Origin: Clostridia bacterium
Lineage (GTDB): Bacteria; Bacillota; Clostridia; Oscillospirales; Acutalibacteraceae
DNA length: 9,639 nt
Assembly (NCBI GenBank): GCA_900755995.1
Contig: CAAEIM010000189.1
Coordinates: forward strand, 1 to 9,639
Reading direction: 5' to 3'
Position 1 is the stretch's first letter. The number at the start of each line of letters is the position of its first letter. Positions 1 through 7,132 of the stretch are shown one piece after another. Position numbers and translations under genes: made by a program. The notes below the pieces were generated by a model. That model worked only from the letters and a program-made list of their open reading frames with translations. It was not told the origin of the DNA and searched no databases.

Positions 1-117
1 AAAATAAACATAAAAAACAGAAATATATATAATAAATGGTGAATACTTATAATCAAGCGATTGCAAAATCTCAATAAAAGATAAATGTTCTTATAAAGAT
101 ATTGCACCATTCCCAAT

Positions 118-130
118 ACTGCTCAGCAGT
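118..130. promoter_or_regulatory. Inverted repeat upstream of the TetR gene, candidate operator
   Basis: ACTGCT and AGCAGT form a perfect 13-base inverted repeat around a single central C, about 70 bases before the TetR start codon. TetR regulators usually bind short inverted repeats near their own promoters, so this is a candidate autoregulatory site. No convincing -35/-10 pair could be placed against it, and no matching copy occurs before the oleate hydratase gene, so the assignment is weak. Confidence 0.25.
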
Positions 131-199
131 CCTTGTAATAAAGAAAAAGCGATCTGTTTTACTATACATTAAAAGCTGTAATATTTAGGAGATGATTAA

Positions 200-784
200 G
201 TGTCAAATATCACCAAGAGGGCGTTAGAAGCATCACTAAAAAATCTTTTGCTTCAAAAACCGCTGAATAAAATTACTGTGGGTGATATTGCCAATGACTG
301 TGGTATTAACCGTATGACTTTTTACTACCACTTTAAGGATATTTACGATCTCATCGAATGGTCGTGTGTTGAAGATGCGACAAAAGCATTGGAGGGTAAA
401 AAGACATATGATACCTGGCAAGAGGGATTTTTAAACATCTTTAATGCAGTGCTTGATAATAAACCCTTTATTATGAATGTATATCGATCTGTCAGTCGTG
501 AACAGATAGAAATGTACTTGTATAAGCTTACATACAATCTTCTTATCGATGTTGTTAACGAAAAATCAGTCGGTATGGCAGTGAGTGACGAGGATAAGAA
601 ATTCATAGCCGACTTTTATAAATACGCATTTGTCGGCATTATGCTTAATTGGATTAGAAACGATATGAAGGAAGAACCAAAGCAGATTGTTGATCATCTC
701 AGTGTTCTGATTCACGGAAATATTACCCGCACCTTGAATAATGTCCGAACAGACAAGCCTTTGTCAAATCAATATAAATGTTAA
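200..784 (+). CDS. TetR/AcrR-family transcriptional regulator, probably controlling the oleate hydratase gene
   Basis: This is a 194-residue protein of normal TetR size. Residues about 5-50 form the N-terminal DNA-binding domain, with the helix-turn-helix in ITVGDIANDCGINRMTFYYHF-like sequence (about 25-45) ending in the family signature TFYYHF. The remainder is all-helical and resembles the TetR_C_8-type ligand/dimer domain of DhaS-like regulators. The start is GTG at 200, preceded by AGGAG at 187-191 with 8 bases of spacing; no better start lies upstream. The gene ends in its own strong terminator and is followed by oleate hydratase on the same strand. Family knowledge and this adjacency suggest a repressor responding to fatty acids or a related membrane-active ligand. 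The ligand itself cannot be read from the sequence. The family call is secure; the target is inferred. Confidence 0.9.
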   Translation: MSNITKRALEASLKNLLLQKPLNKITVGDIANDCGINRMTFYYHFKDIYDLIEWSCVEDATKALEGKKTYDTWQEGFLNIFNAVLDNKPFIMNVYRSVSREQIEMYLYKLTYNLLIDVVNEKSVGMAVSDEDKKFIADFYKYAFVGIMLNWIRNDMKEEPKQIVDHLSVLIHGNITRTLNNVRTDKPLSNQYKC

Positions 785-802
785 AAATTCTTACAATTTA
801 GC

Positions 803-835
803 CGCAGTGATAAAACTTTTATCACTGCGTTTTTT
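803..835 (+). terminator. Rho-independent terminator of the TetR gene
   Basis: CGCAGTGATAAA at the left arm (from 803) pairs with its exact complement ending at 829, giving a stem of about 11-12 bp around a very short loop, immediately followed by six T residues (830-835). It begins 19 bases after the TetR stop codon. It should separate most TetR transcription from oleate hydratase, implying that the hydratase has its own promoter. Confidence 0.9.
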
Positions 836-842
836 CTGTTTA

Positions 843-871
843 TTGTTAATTAAGCTAAATTTCCATAAAAT
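843..871 (+). promoter_or_regulatory. Candidate sigma-A promoter for oleate hydratase
   Basis: TTGTTA (843-848) and TAAAAT (866-871) are separated by exactly 17 bases, just downstream of the TetR terminator. The 5' leader would be about 25 bases and would contain the AGGAGG ribosome binding site at 891-896. Each hexamer differs from consensus at one or two positions. The position between a terminator and a start codon makes it plausible. No inverted repeat typical of a TetR operator overlaps it other than an AT-only TTAATTAA. Confidence 0.5.
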
Positions 872-903
872 AAAAGTACCAAATAAATCAAGGAGGTTTC
901 TTT

Positions 904-2679
904 ATGTATTATTCAAGCGGTAATTATGAATCATTTGCACGTCCTTTAAAGCCTGAGGGCGTAGATCACAAGTCAGCTTATATCATCGGTACAGGTCTTG
1001 CTGCGTTGACAGCAGCCTGCTACCTTGTACGAGACGGACAGATGAAAGGTGAACACATCCATATATTTGAAAAAGAACCCATTCCGGGCGGTGCCTGCGA
1101 TGGCTGGGAATATCCCGGTGTAGGATATGTCATGCGCGGTGGACGTGAAATGGATAACCATTTCGAGGTAATGTGGGATCTGTTCCGTTCTATTCCTTCA
1201 ATTGAAACAGAAGGCGTGAGCGTTCTGGATGAGTATTACTGGCTCAACAAGAAGGATCCGAACTACTCGCTATGCCGTGCGACCGTCAATCGCGGTGAAG
1301 ATGCCCATACCGACGGAAAATTCGGTCTCTCCGACAAAGGCGCAATGGAAATTATGAAGCTTTTCTTCACACCGGATGAACAGCTTTATGACAAGCGCAT
1401 CACCGACTTTTTTGACGATGAGGTTTTAAACTCAAACTTTTGGCTCTATTGGCGCACGATGTTTGCTTTTGAAAACTGGCACAGTGCTCTGGAGATGAAG
1501 TTGTATATCAAGCGTTACATTCATCATGTGGGCGGTCTTCCTGATTTCAAAGCATTGCGCTTTACTAAGTACAATCAATATGAGTCGATGATTCTGCCAA
1601 TGATAAAATATCTGGAGTCCTTCGGCGTACAGTTCCATTACAACACAAAGGTTGTCAATGTAGAATTCGACATTCTGCCTGATAAGAAACAGGCAAAGAG
1701 AATTGAGTTGCTTGTCAACGGTAAGACGGAGTATGTTGATCTGACCGAAAACGATCTTGTGTTCATCACAAACGGCGGATGTGTAGAGAATTCTACCATG
1801 GGTTCTCAAAATACACCTGCTTCCTTCAACACCGAAATTAAACCCGGCGGTGGCTGGGATATGTGGCGCAAAATTGCGGCGCAGGATCCCGCATTCGGAC
1901 ATCCTGACAAATTCTGTTACGACCCCGAACAGTCTAATTGGATGAGTGCTACCGTTACCACACTGGACCAGCGTATTATTCCCTATATCAAAAATATATG
2001 CAAACGTGATCCATTTTCCGGCGGTGTTGTCACAGGCGGTATAGTAACGGTAAAAGACTCTAACTGGTTGTTGAGCTGGACCATTAACCGTCAGCCGCAA
2101 TTTCGTAATCAGCCAAAGGATCAGTGCCTTGTATGGGTTTATGCACTGTTTTCAGATAAACCAGGCGACTATGTAAAAAAACCTATGCGAGAGTGCACCG
2201 GCAAGGAAATTTGTATGGAATGGCTGTATCACATTGGCGTGCCGGAAAGCGAAATTGAAGATATGGCTGAGCACAGTGCCAACACAGTGCCGGTTATTAT
2301 GCCTTATATCACCGCTTTCTTTATGCCTCGTGCGGCAGGCGACCGTCCGAATGTTGTGCCTGACGGAGCAGTGAACTTCGCATTTCTCGGTCAGTTTGCT
2401 GAAACTAAACGCGATACAATTTTTACCACTGAATACTCTATGCGTACAGGTATGGAAGCTGTTTACACTCTGCTTGATATTGACCGCGGAGTACCCGAGG
2501 TGTGGGGCAGCGTATATGATATACGTGATCTGCTCAATGCCACAGTGCAGTTGCGTGACGGTAAAAAGATTACTGATATGGAGCTTGGACTCAAGGAAAG
2601 GATTGCTCTAAAAGAGGTCCTCAAAAAAGTGCAGGGTACTGATATCGAAAAATTGCTGAAAGAGTACAATATAATCTGA
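904..2679 (+). CDS. ohyA: Oleate hydratase (FAD-dependent fatty acid double-bond hydratase, MCRA family)
   Basis: This 591-residue protein has full family length. The enzyme adds water across the cis-9 double bond of oleic and related unsaturated fatty acids to give 10-hydroxy fatty acids (EC 4.2.1.53), using FAD as a structural cofactor; it acts at the inner face of the membrane. The Rossmann FAD site is visible as GTGLAA (29-34), with E56 ending the second strand and GGACDG at 62-67. RGGREM (78-83) carries the catalytic Glu82, and Tyr201 in LEMKLYIKRY matches the second catalytic residue; both fall at the numbering known for Staphylococcus aureus OhyA. Conserved blocks PYITAFFMPRAAGDRP (467-482) and FLGQFAET (494-501) are intact. 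The start is ATG with AGGAGG 7 bases upstream. By eye the gene is richer in G and C than its neighbours, which may reflect transfer or codon selection. Its probable role is detoxifying host unsaturated fatty acids. Confidence 0.97.
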   Translation: MYYSSGNYESFARPLKPEGVDHKSAYIIGTGLAALTAACYLVRDGQMKGEHIHIFEKEPIPGGACDGWEYPGVGYVMRGGREMDNHFEVMWDLFRSIPSIETEGVSVLDEYYWLNKKDPNYSLCRATVNRGEDAHTDGKFGLSDKGAMEIMKLFFTPDEQLYDKRITDFFDDEVLNSNFWLYWRTMFAFENWHSALEMKLYIKRYIHHVGGLPDFKALRFTKYNQYESMILPMIKYLESFGVQFHYNTKVVNVEFDILPDKKQAKRIELLVNGKTEYVDLTENDLVFITNGGCVENSTMGSQNTPASFNTEIKPGGGWDMWRKIAAQDPAFGHPDKFCYDPEQSNWMSATVTTLDQRIIPYIKNICKRDPFSGGVVTGGIVTVKDSNWLLSWTINRQPQFRNQPKDQCLVWVYALFSDKPGDYVKKPMRECTGKEICMEWLYHIGVPESEIEDMAEHSANTVPVIMPYITAFFMPRAAGDRPNVVPDGAVNFAFLGQFAETKRDTIFTTEYSMRTGMEAVYTLLDIDRGVPEVWGSVYDIRDLLNATVQLRDGKKITDMELGLKERIALKEVLKKVQGTDIEKLLKEYNII

Positions 2680-2690
2680 TGTAAACAATG

Positions 2691-2722
2691 CCTCTGCCTA
2701 TACACAAGGCAGAGGTTATTCA
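2691..2722 (+). terminator. Probable intrinsic terminator after oleate hydratase
   Basis: CCTCTGCCT (2691-2699) and AGGCAGAGG (2707-2715) form a perfect 9-bp GC-rich stem with a 7-base loop, 11 bases after the oleate hydratase stop. The T-rich tail is weak (TTATTCAATT), so termination may be partial. Confidence 0.75.
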
Positions 2723-2868
2723 ATTAATAGTTTTACATAATTCATATTCATCAACCCTTATTATTGCTCTTATGGCAAATATTTTCTTCTGATTTTATCA
2801 ATTGTCAGCATATATTATGTCAAAAGGAAATAAATGTAGCTTATAACAGTATTCAGGAGATGTGCGTT

Positions 2869-3603
2869 ATGAATATACTGTTGGAACTTTCTTTCATATT
2901 CTTTATCGGCTCTGTATTCGGTTGGGTGACTGAACTCTTGTTTCGCCGCTTTATTTCAAGCGCAAATCCTGAAAGAAAATGGATAAATCCCGGCTTTTGT
3001 ACCGGACCGTATCTGCCGCTTTACGGTGTAGGACTCTGTGTTCTGTTTCTGGTGGCTAATCTTGAAAAATACTGTTTTACTCAAAATTCATTCCTGAATA
3101 AAATTGTATTATTTATAATTATGTCAATACTAATGACAGTTATTGAGTACATTGCAGGTATAATAGCTTTAAAGGTAAGCAATATTCGTCTTTGGGACTA
3201 TTCGGATAAATGGGGTAATATTAAAGGAATTATTTGTCCTGAATTTTCTTTGATATGGGCACTTCTCGGCGGTATTTATTACTTCGCAATTAATCCGTTA
3301 ATAAAAGATTCCGTACGGTGGCTTAGCGAGAATTTAGCTTTTTCATTTTTTATAGGCTTATTTTTCGGAGTTTTTATCATAGATGTAGTACATTCCATGC
3401 AGTTAGTAGCAAAGCTTAAAAAATATGCTGATGAGAATAAAGTTATCATACGCTATGAACAGATTAAGTTACACATTAGAAACTCATACGAACAAACGGC
3501 AAAAAAATATCGCTTTTTTCATCCTTTTTCAGCAGACAGACCTGTTTTGGAATATATTAAAGATATAAAAGGTACACTTGAGGAACATCAAAAAAAGAAA
3601 TAA
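2869..3603 (+). CDS. CmpB-like integral membrane protein (putative ABC-transporter permease family, PF06541 type)
   Basis: A 244-residue polytopic protein with about five hydrophobic helices (roughly 3-24, 48-64, 77-100, 120-140 and 156-178) and a basic cytoplasmic tail of about 65 residues. Signature blocks of the family are visible: GWVTE (18-22), NPGFCTGPYLPLYG (40-53), WDYS (109-112) and ICPEFSLIWALLG (122-134). These proteins are labelled 'putative ABC transporter permease', but no ATPase or binding protein is adjacent here and the real function is unknown. The reading frame is open to an ATG at 2764. The start chosen is ATG 2869 because AGGAGA (2855-2860) lies 8-9 bases before it, whereas the ATG at 2860 overlaps that site. 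The alpha/beta hydrolase gene begins 18 bases after the stop, so the two are probably co-transcribed. No strong promoter was found upstream. Confidence 0.85.
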   Translation: MNILLELSFIFFIGSVFGWVTELLFRRFISSANPERKWINPGFCTGPYLPLYGVGLCVLFLVANLEKYCFTQNSFLNKIVLFIIMSILMTVIEYIAGIIALKVSNIRLWDYSDKWGNIKGIICPEFSLIWALLGGIYYFAINPLIKDSVRWLSENLAFSFFIGLFFGVFIIDVVHSMQLVAKLKKYADENKVIIRYEQIKLHIRNSYEQTAKKYRFFHPFSADRPVLEYIKDIKGTLEEHQKKK

Positions 3604-3621
3604 TCAGAAAGGATTTTTACT

Positions 3622-4596
3622 ATGAATAAAACAGTTAAAAAAATAATAATAGGATCTGGTATTACTGCAAGTGCCTTGGCAGCAGCAGGTGCTGTATCAT
3701 ATATAATTACAAATAAGTTAGTGAAAGTGGCGCTTGACCGTGAAGATCCGCTGAAAATGGAAAAATCCATACAGAAAATTTCAGGCTCGCCAGAAAAGGA
3801 AGAAAGCTTAGAATTGCAGACTGCAACAGAGGAAAAACTAAAAAACAGCGAATGTGAAACAATTGAAATTACAGCTCGTGACGGTGAAAAATTGGTAGGT
3901 CATCTTCATACGTGCGAAAATGCAAAGCGAACTATTATAGCTATGCACGGGTGGCGCTCATCATGGACGAAAGACTTTGGTTTGATATCTGATTTCTGGC
4001 ACAATAATGACTGCAATGTTTTATACGTCGAACAGCGAGGTCAAGGCATCAGCGGCGGAAATTATATGGGTTTTGGTCTTTTAGAACGCTATGATTGTCT
4101 TGATTGGATAAATTGGGTTAAAGAAAAGTATGATGATTTGCCTATCTACTTATTCGGTGTTTCTATGGGAGCATCTACTGTTCTTATGGCATCGGGATTG
4201 GAACTTCCCGAAAATGTTCACGGTATTATTGCTGACTGCGGATATACTTCTCCACACGCAATATGGAAACATATTGTAGAGAACAATTTGCATTTTCATT
4301 ATAACGGTATTCGTGGAGCAATTGCTAACGATATATGTAAAAGAAAAATCCGGATAGGCTCAAAAGATTACTCCTGCACAGATGCGCTCAAGGAGTGCAA
4401 AGTGCCGATACTCTTTATCCACGGGACAGATGATCACTTTGTGCCGGTTGAAATGACATATGAAAACTATCAGGCGTGTGCTTCTCCAAAACGATTATTT
4501 ATTGTTCACGGTGCTGAACATTGTTTGAGTTACTGGGTTGATAAAGAAGGCTATGAAAAAGCCGTTGAAAATTTCTGGAAGGATTACGATAATTAG
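3622..4596 (+). CDS. Membrane-anchored alpha/beta hydrolase
   Basis: A 324-residue serine hydrolase. Residues about 7-30 form a single hydrophobic segment after a basic start (KTVKK), best read as an N-terminal membrane anchor or uncleaved signal, followed by a charged linker (about 38-78) and the alpha/beta hydrolase fold. The oxyanion strand is HGW (109-111). The nucleophile is Ser181 in GVSMG (179-183), the acid is Asp271 in HGTDDHFVP (267-275), and the base is His300 in GAEH. The catalytic triad is therefore complete. It resembles the YqkD-like/Hydrolase_4 group whose substrates are mostly unknown; an esterase or acylglycerol lipase activity is likely, but the substrate cannot be told from sequence. 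The start is ATG with GAAAGGA about 9 bases upstream. It follows the CmpB-like gene closely, suggesting one transcript. Confidence 0.9.
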   Translation: MNKTVKKIIIGSGITASALAAAGAVSYIITNKLVKVALDREDPLKMEKSIQKISGSPEKEESLELQTATEEKLKNSECETIEITARDGEKLVGHLHTCENAKRTIIAMHGWRSSWTKDFGLISDFWHNNDCNVLYVEQRGQGISGGNYMGFGLLERYDCLDWINWVKEKYDDLPIYLFGVSMGASTVLMASGLELPENVHGIIADCGYTSPHAIWKHIVENNLHFHYNGIRGAIANDICKRKIRIGSKDYSCTDALKECKVPILFIHGTDDHFVPVEMTYENYQACASPKRLFIVHGAEHCLSYWVDKEGYEKAVENFWKDYDN

Positions 4597-4624
4597 TATT
4601 TATTCATAAAGATAAAATAAACTC

Positions 4625-4653
4625 TGGACTTTTGAAAAGTTATATGGTATATG
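4625..4653 (+). promoter_or_regulatory. Weak candidate promoter before the DUF6809 gene
   Basis: TGGACT (4625-4630) and TATATG (4648-4653) are 17 bases apart in the 84-base gap between the hydrolase and the DUF6809 gene. Each matches four of six consensus positions, so this could be chance. Read-through from the hydrolase gene is the alternative, as no terminator is visible in this gap. Confidence 0.25.
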
Positions 4654-4680
4654 TTTGTGCTACGAAAGGTGGCATAAACT

Positions 4681-4941
4681 ATGGATATACTTGAAGATTT
4701 ATACTACGGAAACTTATTCCCACACGAAAAATGTGCAAAGCTTGATGATGAAACGAAAGAGTTGCTTGTCTTACTCAACAGAAATGAAGAAAAGCTCACA
4801 GCAACTCTTTCCGATGAGCAGAAAGAAATCTTTGAAAAATACAAGGACTGCAATCGGGAAATTTCTGAAATCTGCGAACGGCAGTCATTTATCACAGGAT
4901 TTAAGCTTGGTGCAAAAATCGTAATCGAAGCGATGACTTGA
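4681..4941 (+). CDS. Small DUF6809-family protein
   Basis: An 86-residue soluble, strongly helical and charged protein. Its opening MDILEDLYYGNLFPHE, the central LLVLLNRNEEKLTATLSDEQ and the closing FITGFKLGAKIVIEAM match the pattern I recall for DUF6809, a small family common in gut Clostridia with no known function. The conserved EKL-x-LS-x-EQ and GF-x-LG blocks suggest a compact helical bundle. The ATG is preceded by AAAGGTGG (4665-4672) with 8 bases of spacing. A second frame over the same bases also lacks stops but has no RBS or family resemblance. The gene is followed 17 bases later by a clear terminator hairpin. It has no predicted membrane segment, and context gives no clear job. Confidence 0.85.
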   Translation: MDILEDLYYGNLFPHEKCAKLDDETKELLVLLNRNEEKLTATLSDEQKEIFEKYKDCNREISEICERQSFITGFKLGAKIVIEAMT

Positions 4942-4958
4942 AAACTGAATAAAAATTG

Positions 4959-4994
4959 AAAGAGGAAATCACACAATTGCGGTTTCCTCTTTTT
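4959..4994. terminator. Terminator between convergent transcription units
   Basis: AAAGAGGAAA (4959-4968) and TTTCCTCTTT (4983-4992) form a perfect 10-bp stem with a 14-base loop and end in a run of T residues on the + strand. It lies 17 bases after the DUF6809 stop. Read on the - strand, the A-rich left side also gives a T-rich tail (TTTCAATTTTT), so the hairpin may also stop the leftward SPFH operon, whose last stop codon is about 135 bases away. The bases between (4995-5128) contain no gene. Confidence 0.85.
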
Positions 4995-5128
4995 GGTAAT
5001 ATTTTCTGTTCAATTTGGATGCATAATGAATACTACAATATATCCAATACATTCTGAGTTTTTGATGTATCGCATATGTTGCAGTCAAATATTAAAACGT
5101 TCTTTGCTGATTACATCAAGTGATTGTT

Positions 5129-6454
5129 TTATCCTTCGGCAGGGGGAATTGGCGGTATAACGGCAAATATTGGTTTTAATTCGTCAATGGCTTCAGCTTT
5201 TACCCATTCACTTATTCCGGGTTTCCACACAAGAGTTTCTGAAGAAAATTGACCTGTTACAGCCATTTGCTTTAATGTATTTATATCATACGGACCAGTT
5301 GTCTGACCGTTTACGGCAATATGATATGAAACTGTGGGAACAGGCGGTGGAGTTACTCCGTTTGAGATGGGCTGATTCATTCCATTCATAGCGTTATTCA
5401 TTATTCCAGCCATATTCTGACCGACAGCACCGCCGACAGCCATTCCTGCCATCATAACGGCAGGATTAAAGCCTGTTCCGCCTCCGCCCAAGTCAACACT
5501 GCCTGCACCATTTGCGCCCATTTGCCCCAAGGCATTAGCACTAGCAACACCGACCTCAGCTTGCTTTTCCACCTGAAACGCACCGATATTTGCAGATTGG
5601 GTCTGCTTATGCATAGCATACTGACCTTCCTCACGCTGAATACGCAGTCTTTCAACATAATCTTGAGTTTCAGCCTGAACTCTTGCGGCTGTAATATCTT
5701 TTGTAACCGCTATAAGCTGTCTGTAGCCTTCGCTGGATTTGTCAATTTCAATCGCACCGATATCAACACCGGAAACAGTCACACCGAAATTTTCTTTTAA
5801 TCTTTCACTGATATCATATTCGATGACATCGTTTATTTGTGCTGTCTTTGATTCAATCTGCACTAAAGGAATATTATTTGTAGCAGGAGCATTAGCAACT
5901 GCGTCTTTAACATATCTTGTTACAGCATCACGAATCTGCCTTTGAAAATCATCAAGGTTAAAGTTATTAAGTCTATGTAATTTTATAAATTCTTTGTAAT
6001 CGCTGATTTTAAAACTGACAGTACCTCTTACTGCAACAGGAACGCCGAAATCTGCAAATCTTGGATCATATACATCAAAGAAAGGCACACCGAATTTCAC
6101 CTGAATAATACGGGCAAGATTTATAAAATAAACTTCAGCCTGAAACGGAGTAGCGCCGTCATAAGCTAATCCGATGATGCTTGCAAGAACAGGAAAGTTT
6201 GCAGTCTTAATCGTCTGGTCGAACGGTCCGACAATAAAATCCTGCATTGTTCCGTCTTTCTGCTTGTAAACAAAAACAGCAACTTCTCCGTCCTTTACGC
6301 GCAAAGATGAACCCCAACGGATTGCGTTCTCTCGGTTATTATTTCCTTGCTGTGAACCTGTGGGATGCCACTTCCATATTAAGTATGACGGTTCATCACA
6401 GCGGATTTCATCCATAAAGCCGCCTACTCTTCTGTTTCTATCAAAAAAAGACAT
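5129..6454 (-). CDS. SPFH/stomatin-like protein (YdjI/COG4260 type) with C-terminal GYF_2 domain
   Basis: A 441-residue protein. Residues about 10-245 match the bacterial SPFH group represented by Bacillus subtilis YdjI: a WKWHP opening strand, VAVFV-x-KQKDG, the PVLASIIGLAYDG-x-PF-x-AEVYFIN block (88-112), and the RGTVSFKI and GV-x-V-x-GVDIGAIEI strands. Residues about 250-300 form a charged, Gln-rich helix typical of the SPFH assembly stalk. Then comes a Gly/Ala/Met/Asn-rich flexible linker (about 305-372). Residues about 376-425 (YHIAVNGQTTGPYD...GISEW) are a GYF_2-type domain. Many COG4260 members end in a zinc ribbon; here that module is instead a separate neighbouring gene. SPFH proteins oligomerise at membranes and organise stress or lipid domains; no transmembrane helix is evident, so attachment would be peripheral. 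The ATG has AAGGAAAGG upstream. It is the last gene of the operon. Confidence 0.9.
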   Translation of the reverse strand: MSFFDRNRRVGGFMDEIRCDEPSYLIWKWHPTGSQQGNNNRENAIRWGSSLRVKDGEVAVFVYKQKDGTMQDFIVGPFDQTIKTANFPVLASIIGLAYDGATPFQAEVYFINLARIIQVKFGVPFFDVYDPRFADFGVPVAVRGTVSFKISDYKEFIKLHRLNNFNLDDFQRQIRDAVTRYVKDAVANAPATNNIPLVQIESKTAQINDVIEYDISERLKENFGVTVSGVDIGAIEIDKSSEGYRQLIAVTKDITAARVQAETQDYVERLRIQREEGQYAMHKQTQSANIGAFQVEKQAEVGVASANALGQMGANGAGSVDLGGGGTGFNPAVMMAGMAVGGAVGQNMAGIMNNAMNGMNQPISNGVTPPPVPTVSYHIAVNGQTTGPYDINTLKQMAVTGQFSSETLVWKPGISEWVKAEAIDELKPIFAVIPPIPPAEG

Positions 6455-6481
6455 AATAATTACCTTTCCTTAATATTCAAA

Positions 6482-7114
6482 TTATATTTTTATTTTAAGT
6501 TCTTTAAGTTTAGCAAAATACATTCTTTGAATTTCATCAAATGCAGATTCATTAGGAAACGAAATTTCAGCTTTTTGATAAGCTTGTTGCATTTTTGACA
6601 CCCAAGCATCACTAATTGTTTTTTGAATATTTAAGTTTGCATTAGTAGAATTTAACATGCCCGATAATTTTGCTACCGTTGTTTGCTTTGAAAGTCTGGT
6701 ATCAATATTTGCCATAGCAAGTAATATAAATTCTTTAATATCATCTACTGTATTTGGAATAGGAAAACTTCTTATTAATGTTAACTTTTGAGTATCCGCG
6801 GGATTTGCCTGAAAACCCTGCTCTATAAAGTTTGATTTTTTTCGAGTTGTTTCAATAGCCATTAATTGTTCTTCAAATGCTTGAACAGAAGAAACGGCGG
6901 CTCTTCCGGTTATTTGCATACCACAATTTGGGCATATTGCAGTTGATTCTGTGATCACACCACCACAATGAGGACATTTAAATATTTTCCCAACATATTC
7001 TTGCTGTCGTTGACTTTTATCCTGATATGAGCTACCTGTAACAGGTGTTCCGCACGAATGGCAGAATTTTGAACCATCAACTAATTTCTCACCACAATTA
7101 ATACAATATGGCAT
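6482..7114 (-). CDS. Double zinc-ribbon protein of unknown function
   Basis: A 210-residue protein with two N-terminal zinc ribbons: Cys4/Cys7 with Cys18/Cys21 (CINC, CHSC), and Cys47/Cys50 with Cys61/Cys64 (CPHC, CPNC). A Ser/Gln-rich linker joins them, and a helical C-terminal region (about 75-210) follows. That region contains SFPIPNTVDDIKEFILLA and SDAWVSKMQQAYQKA, blocks I recall from other unnamed Firmicutes zinc-ribbon proteins. It has no transmembrane helix. The ATG is preceded by AGAGAGG. The stop lies 27 bases before the SPFH start and the start lies 18 bases after the preceding gene, so it sits inside a tight operon. The likely role is as a protein-binding adaptor for the SPFH partner, by analogy with YdjG next to YdjI in Bacillus. 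That role is inferred from position only. Confidence 0.85.
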   Translation of the reverse strand: MPYCINCGEKLVDGSKFCHSCGTPVTGSSYQDKSQRQQEYVGKIFKCPHCGGVITESTAICPNCGMQITGRAAVSSVQAFEEQLMAIETTRKKSNFIEQGFQANPADTQKLTLIRSFPIPNTVDDIKEFILLAMANIDTRLSKQTTVAKLSGMLNSTNANLNIQKTISDAWVSKMQQAYQKAEISFPNESAFDEIQRMYFAKLKELKIKI

Positions 7115-7132
7115 TTTTTACCTCTCTTAAAC

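Noticed and set aside
846..853. TTAATTAA palindrome in the oleate hydratase leader as TetR operator
   Set aside because: It is only 8 bases, all A and T, and not shared with the TetR leader.
1432..2100. Long open - strand frame of 222 residues inside oleate hydratase
   Set aside because: It is antisense to a region with conserved hydratase residues, has no ribosome binding site or family resemblance, and reflects the codon structure of the true gene.
2764..2868. Upstream in-frame start at 2764 for the CmpB-like protein
   Set aside because: It would add 35 residues not seen in the family, with no RBS. ATG 2869 has AGGAGA correctly spaced.
4655..4924. Second + strand frame of 89 residues overlapping the DUF6809 gene
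   Set aside because: It lacks a suitable RBS and its product looks like a shifted translation; the DUF6809 frame has both RBS and family resemblance.
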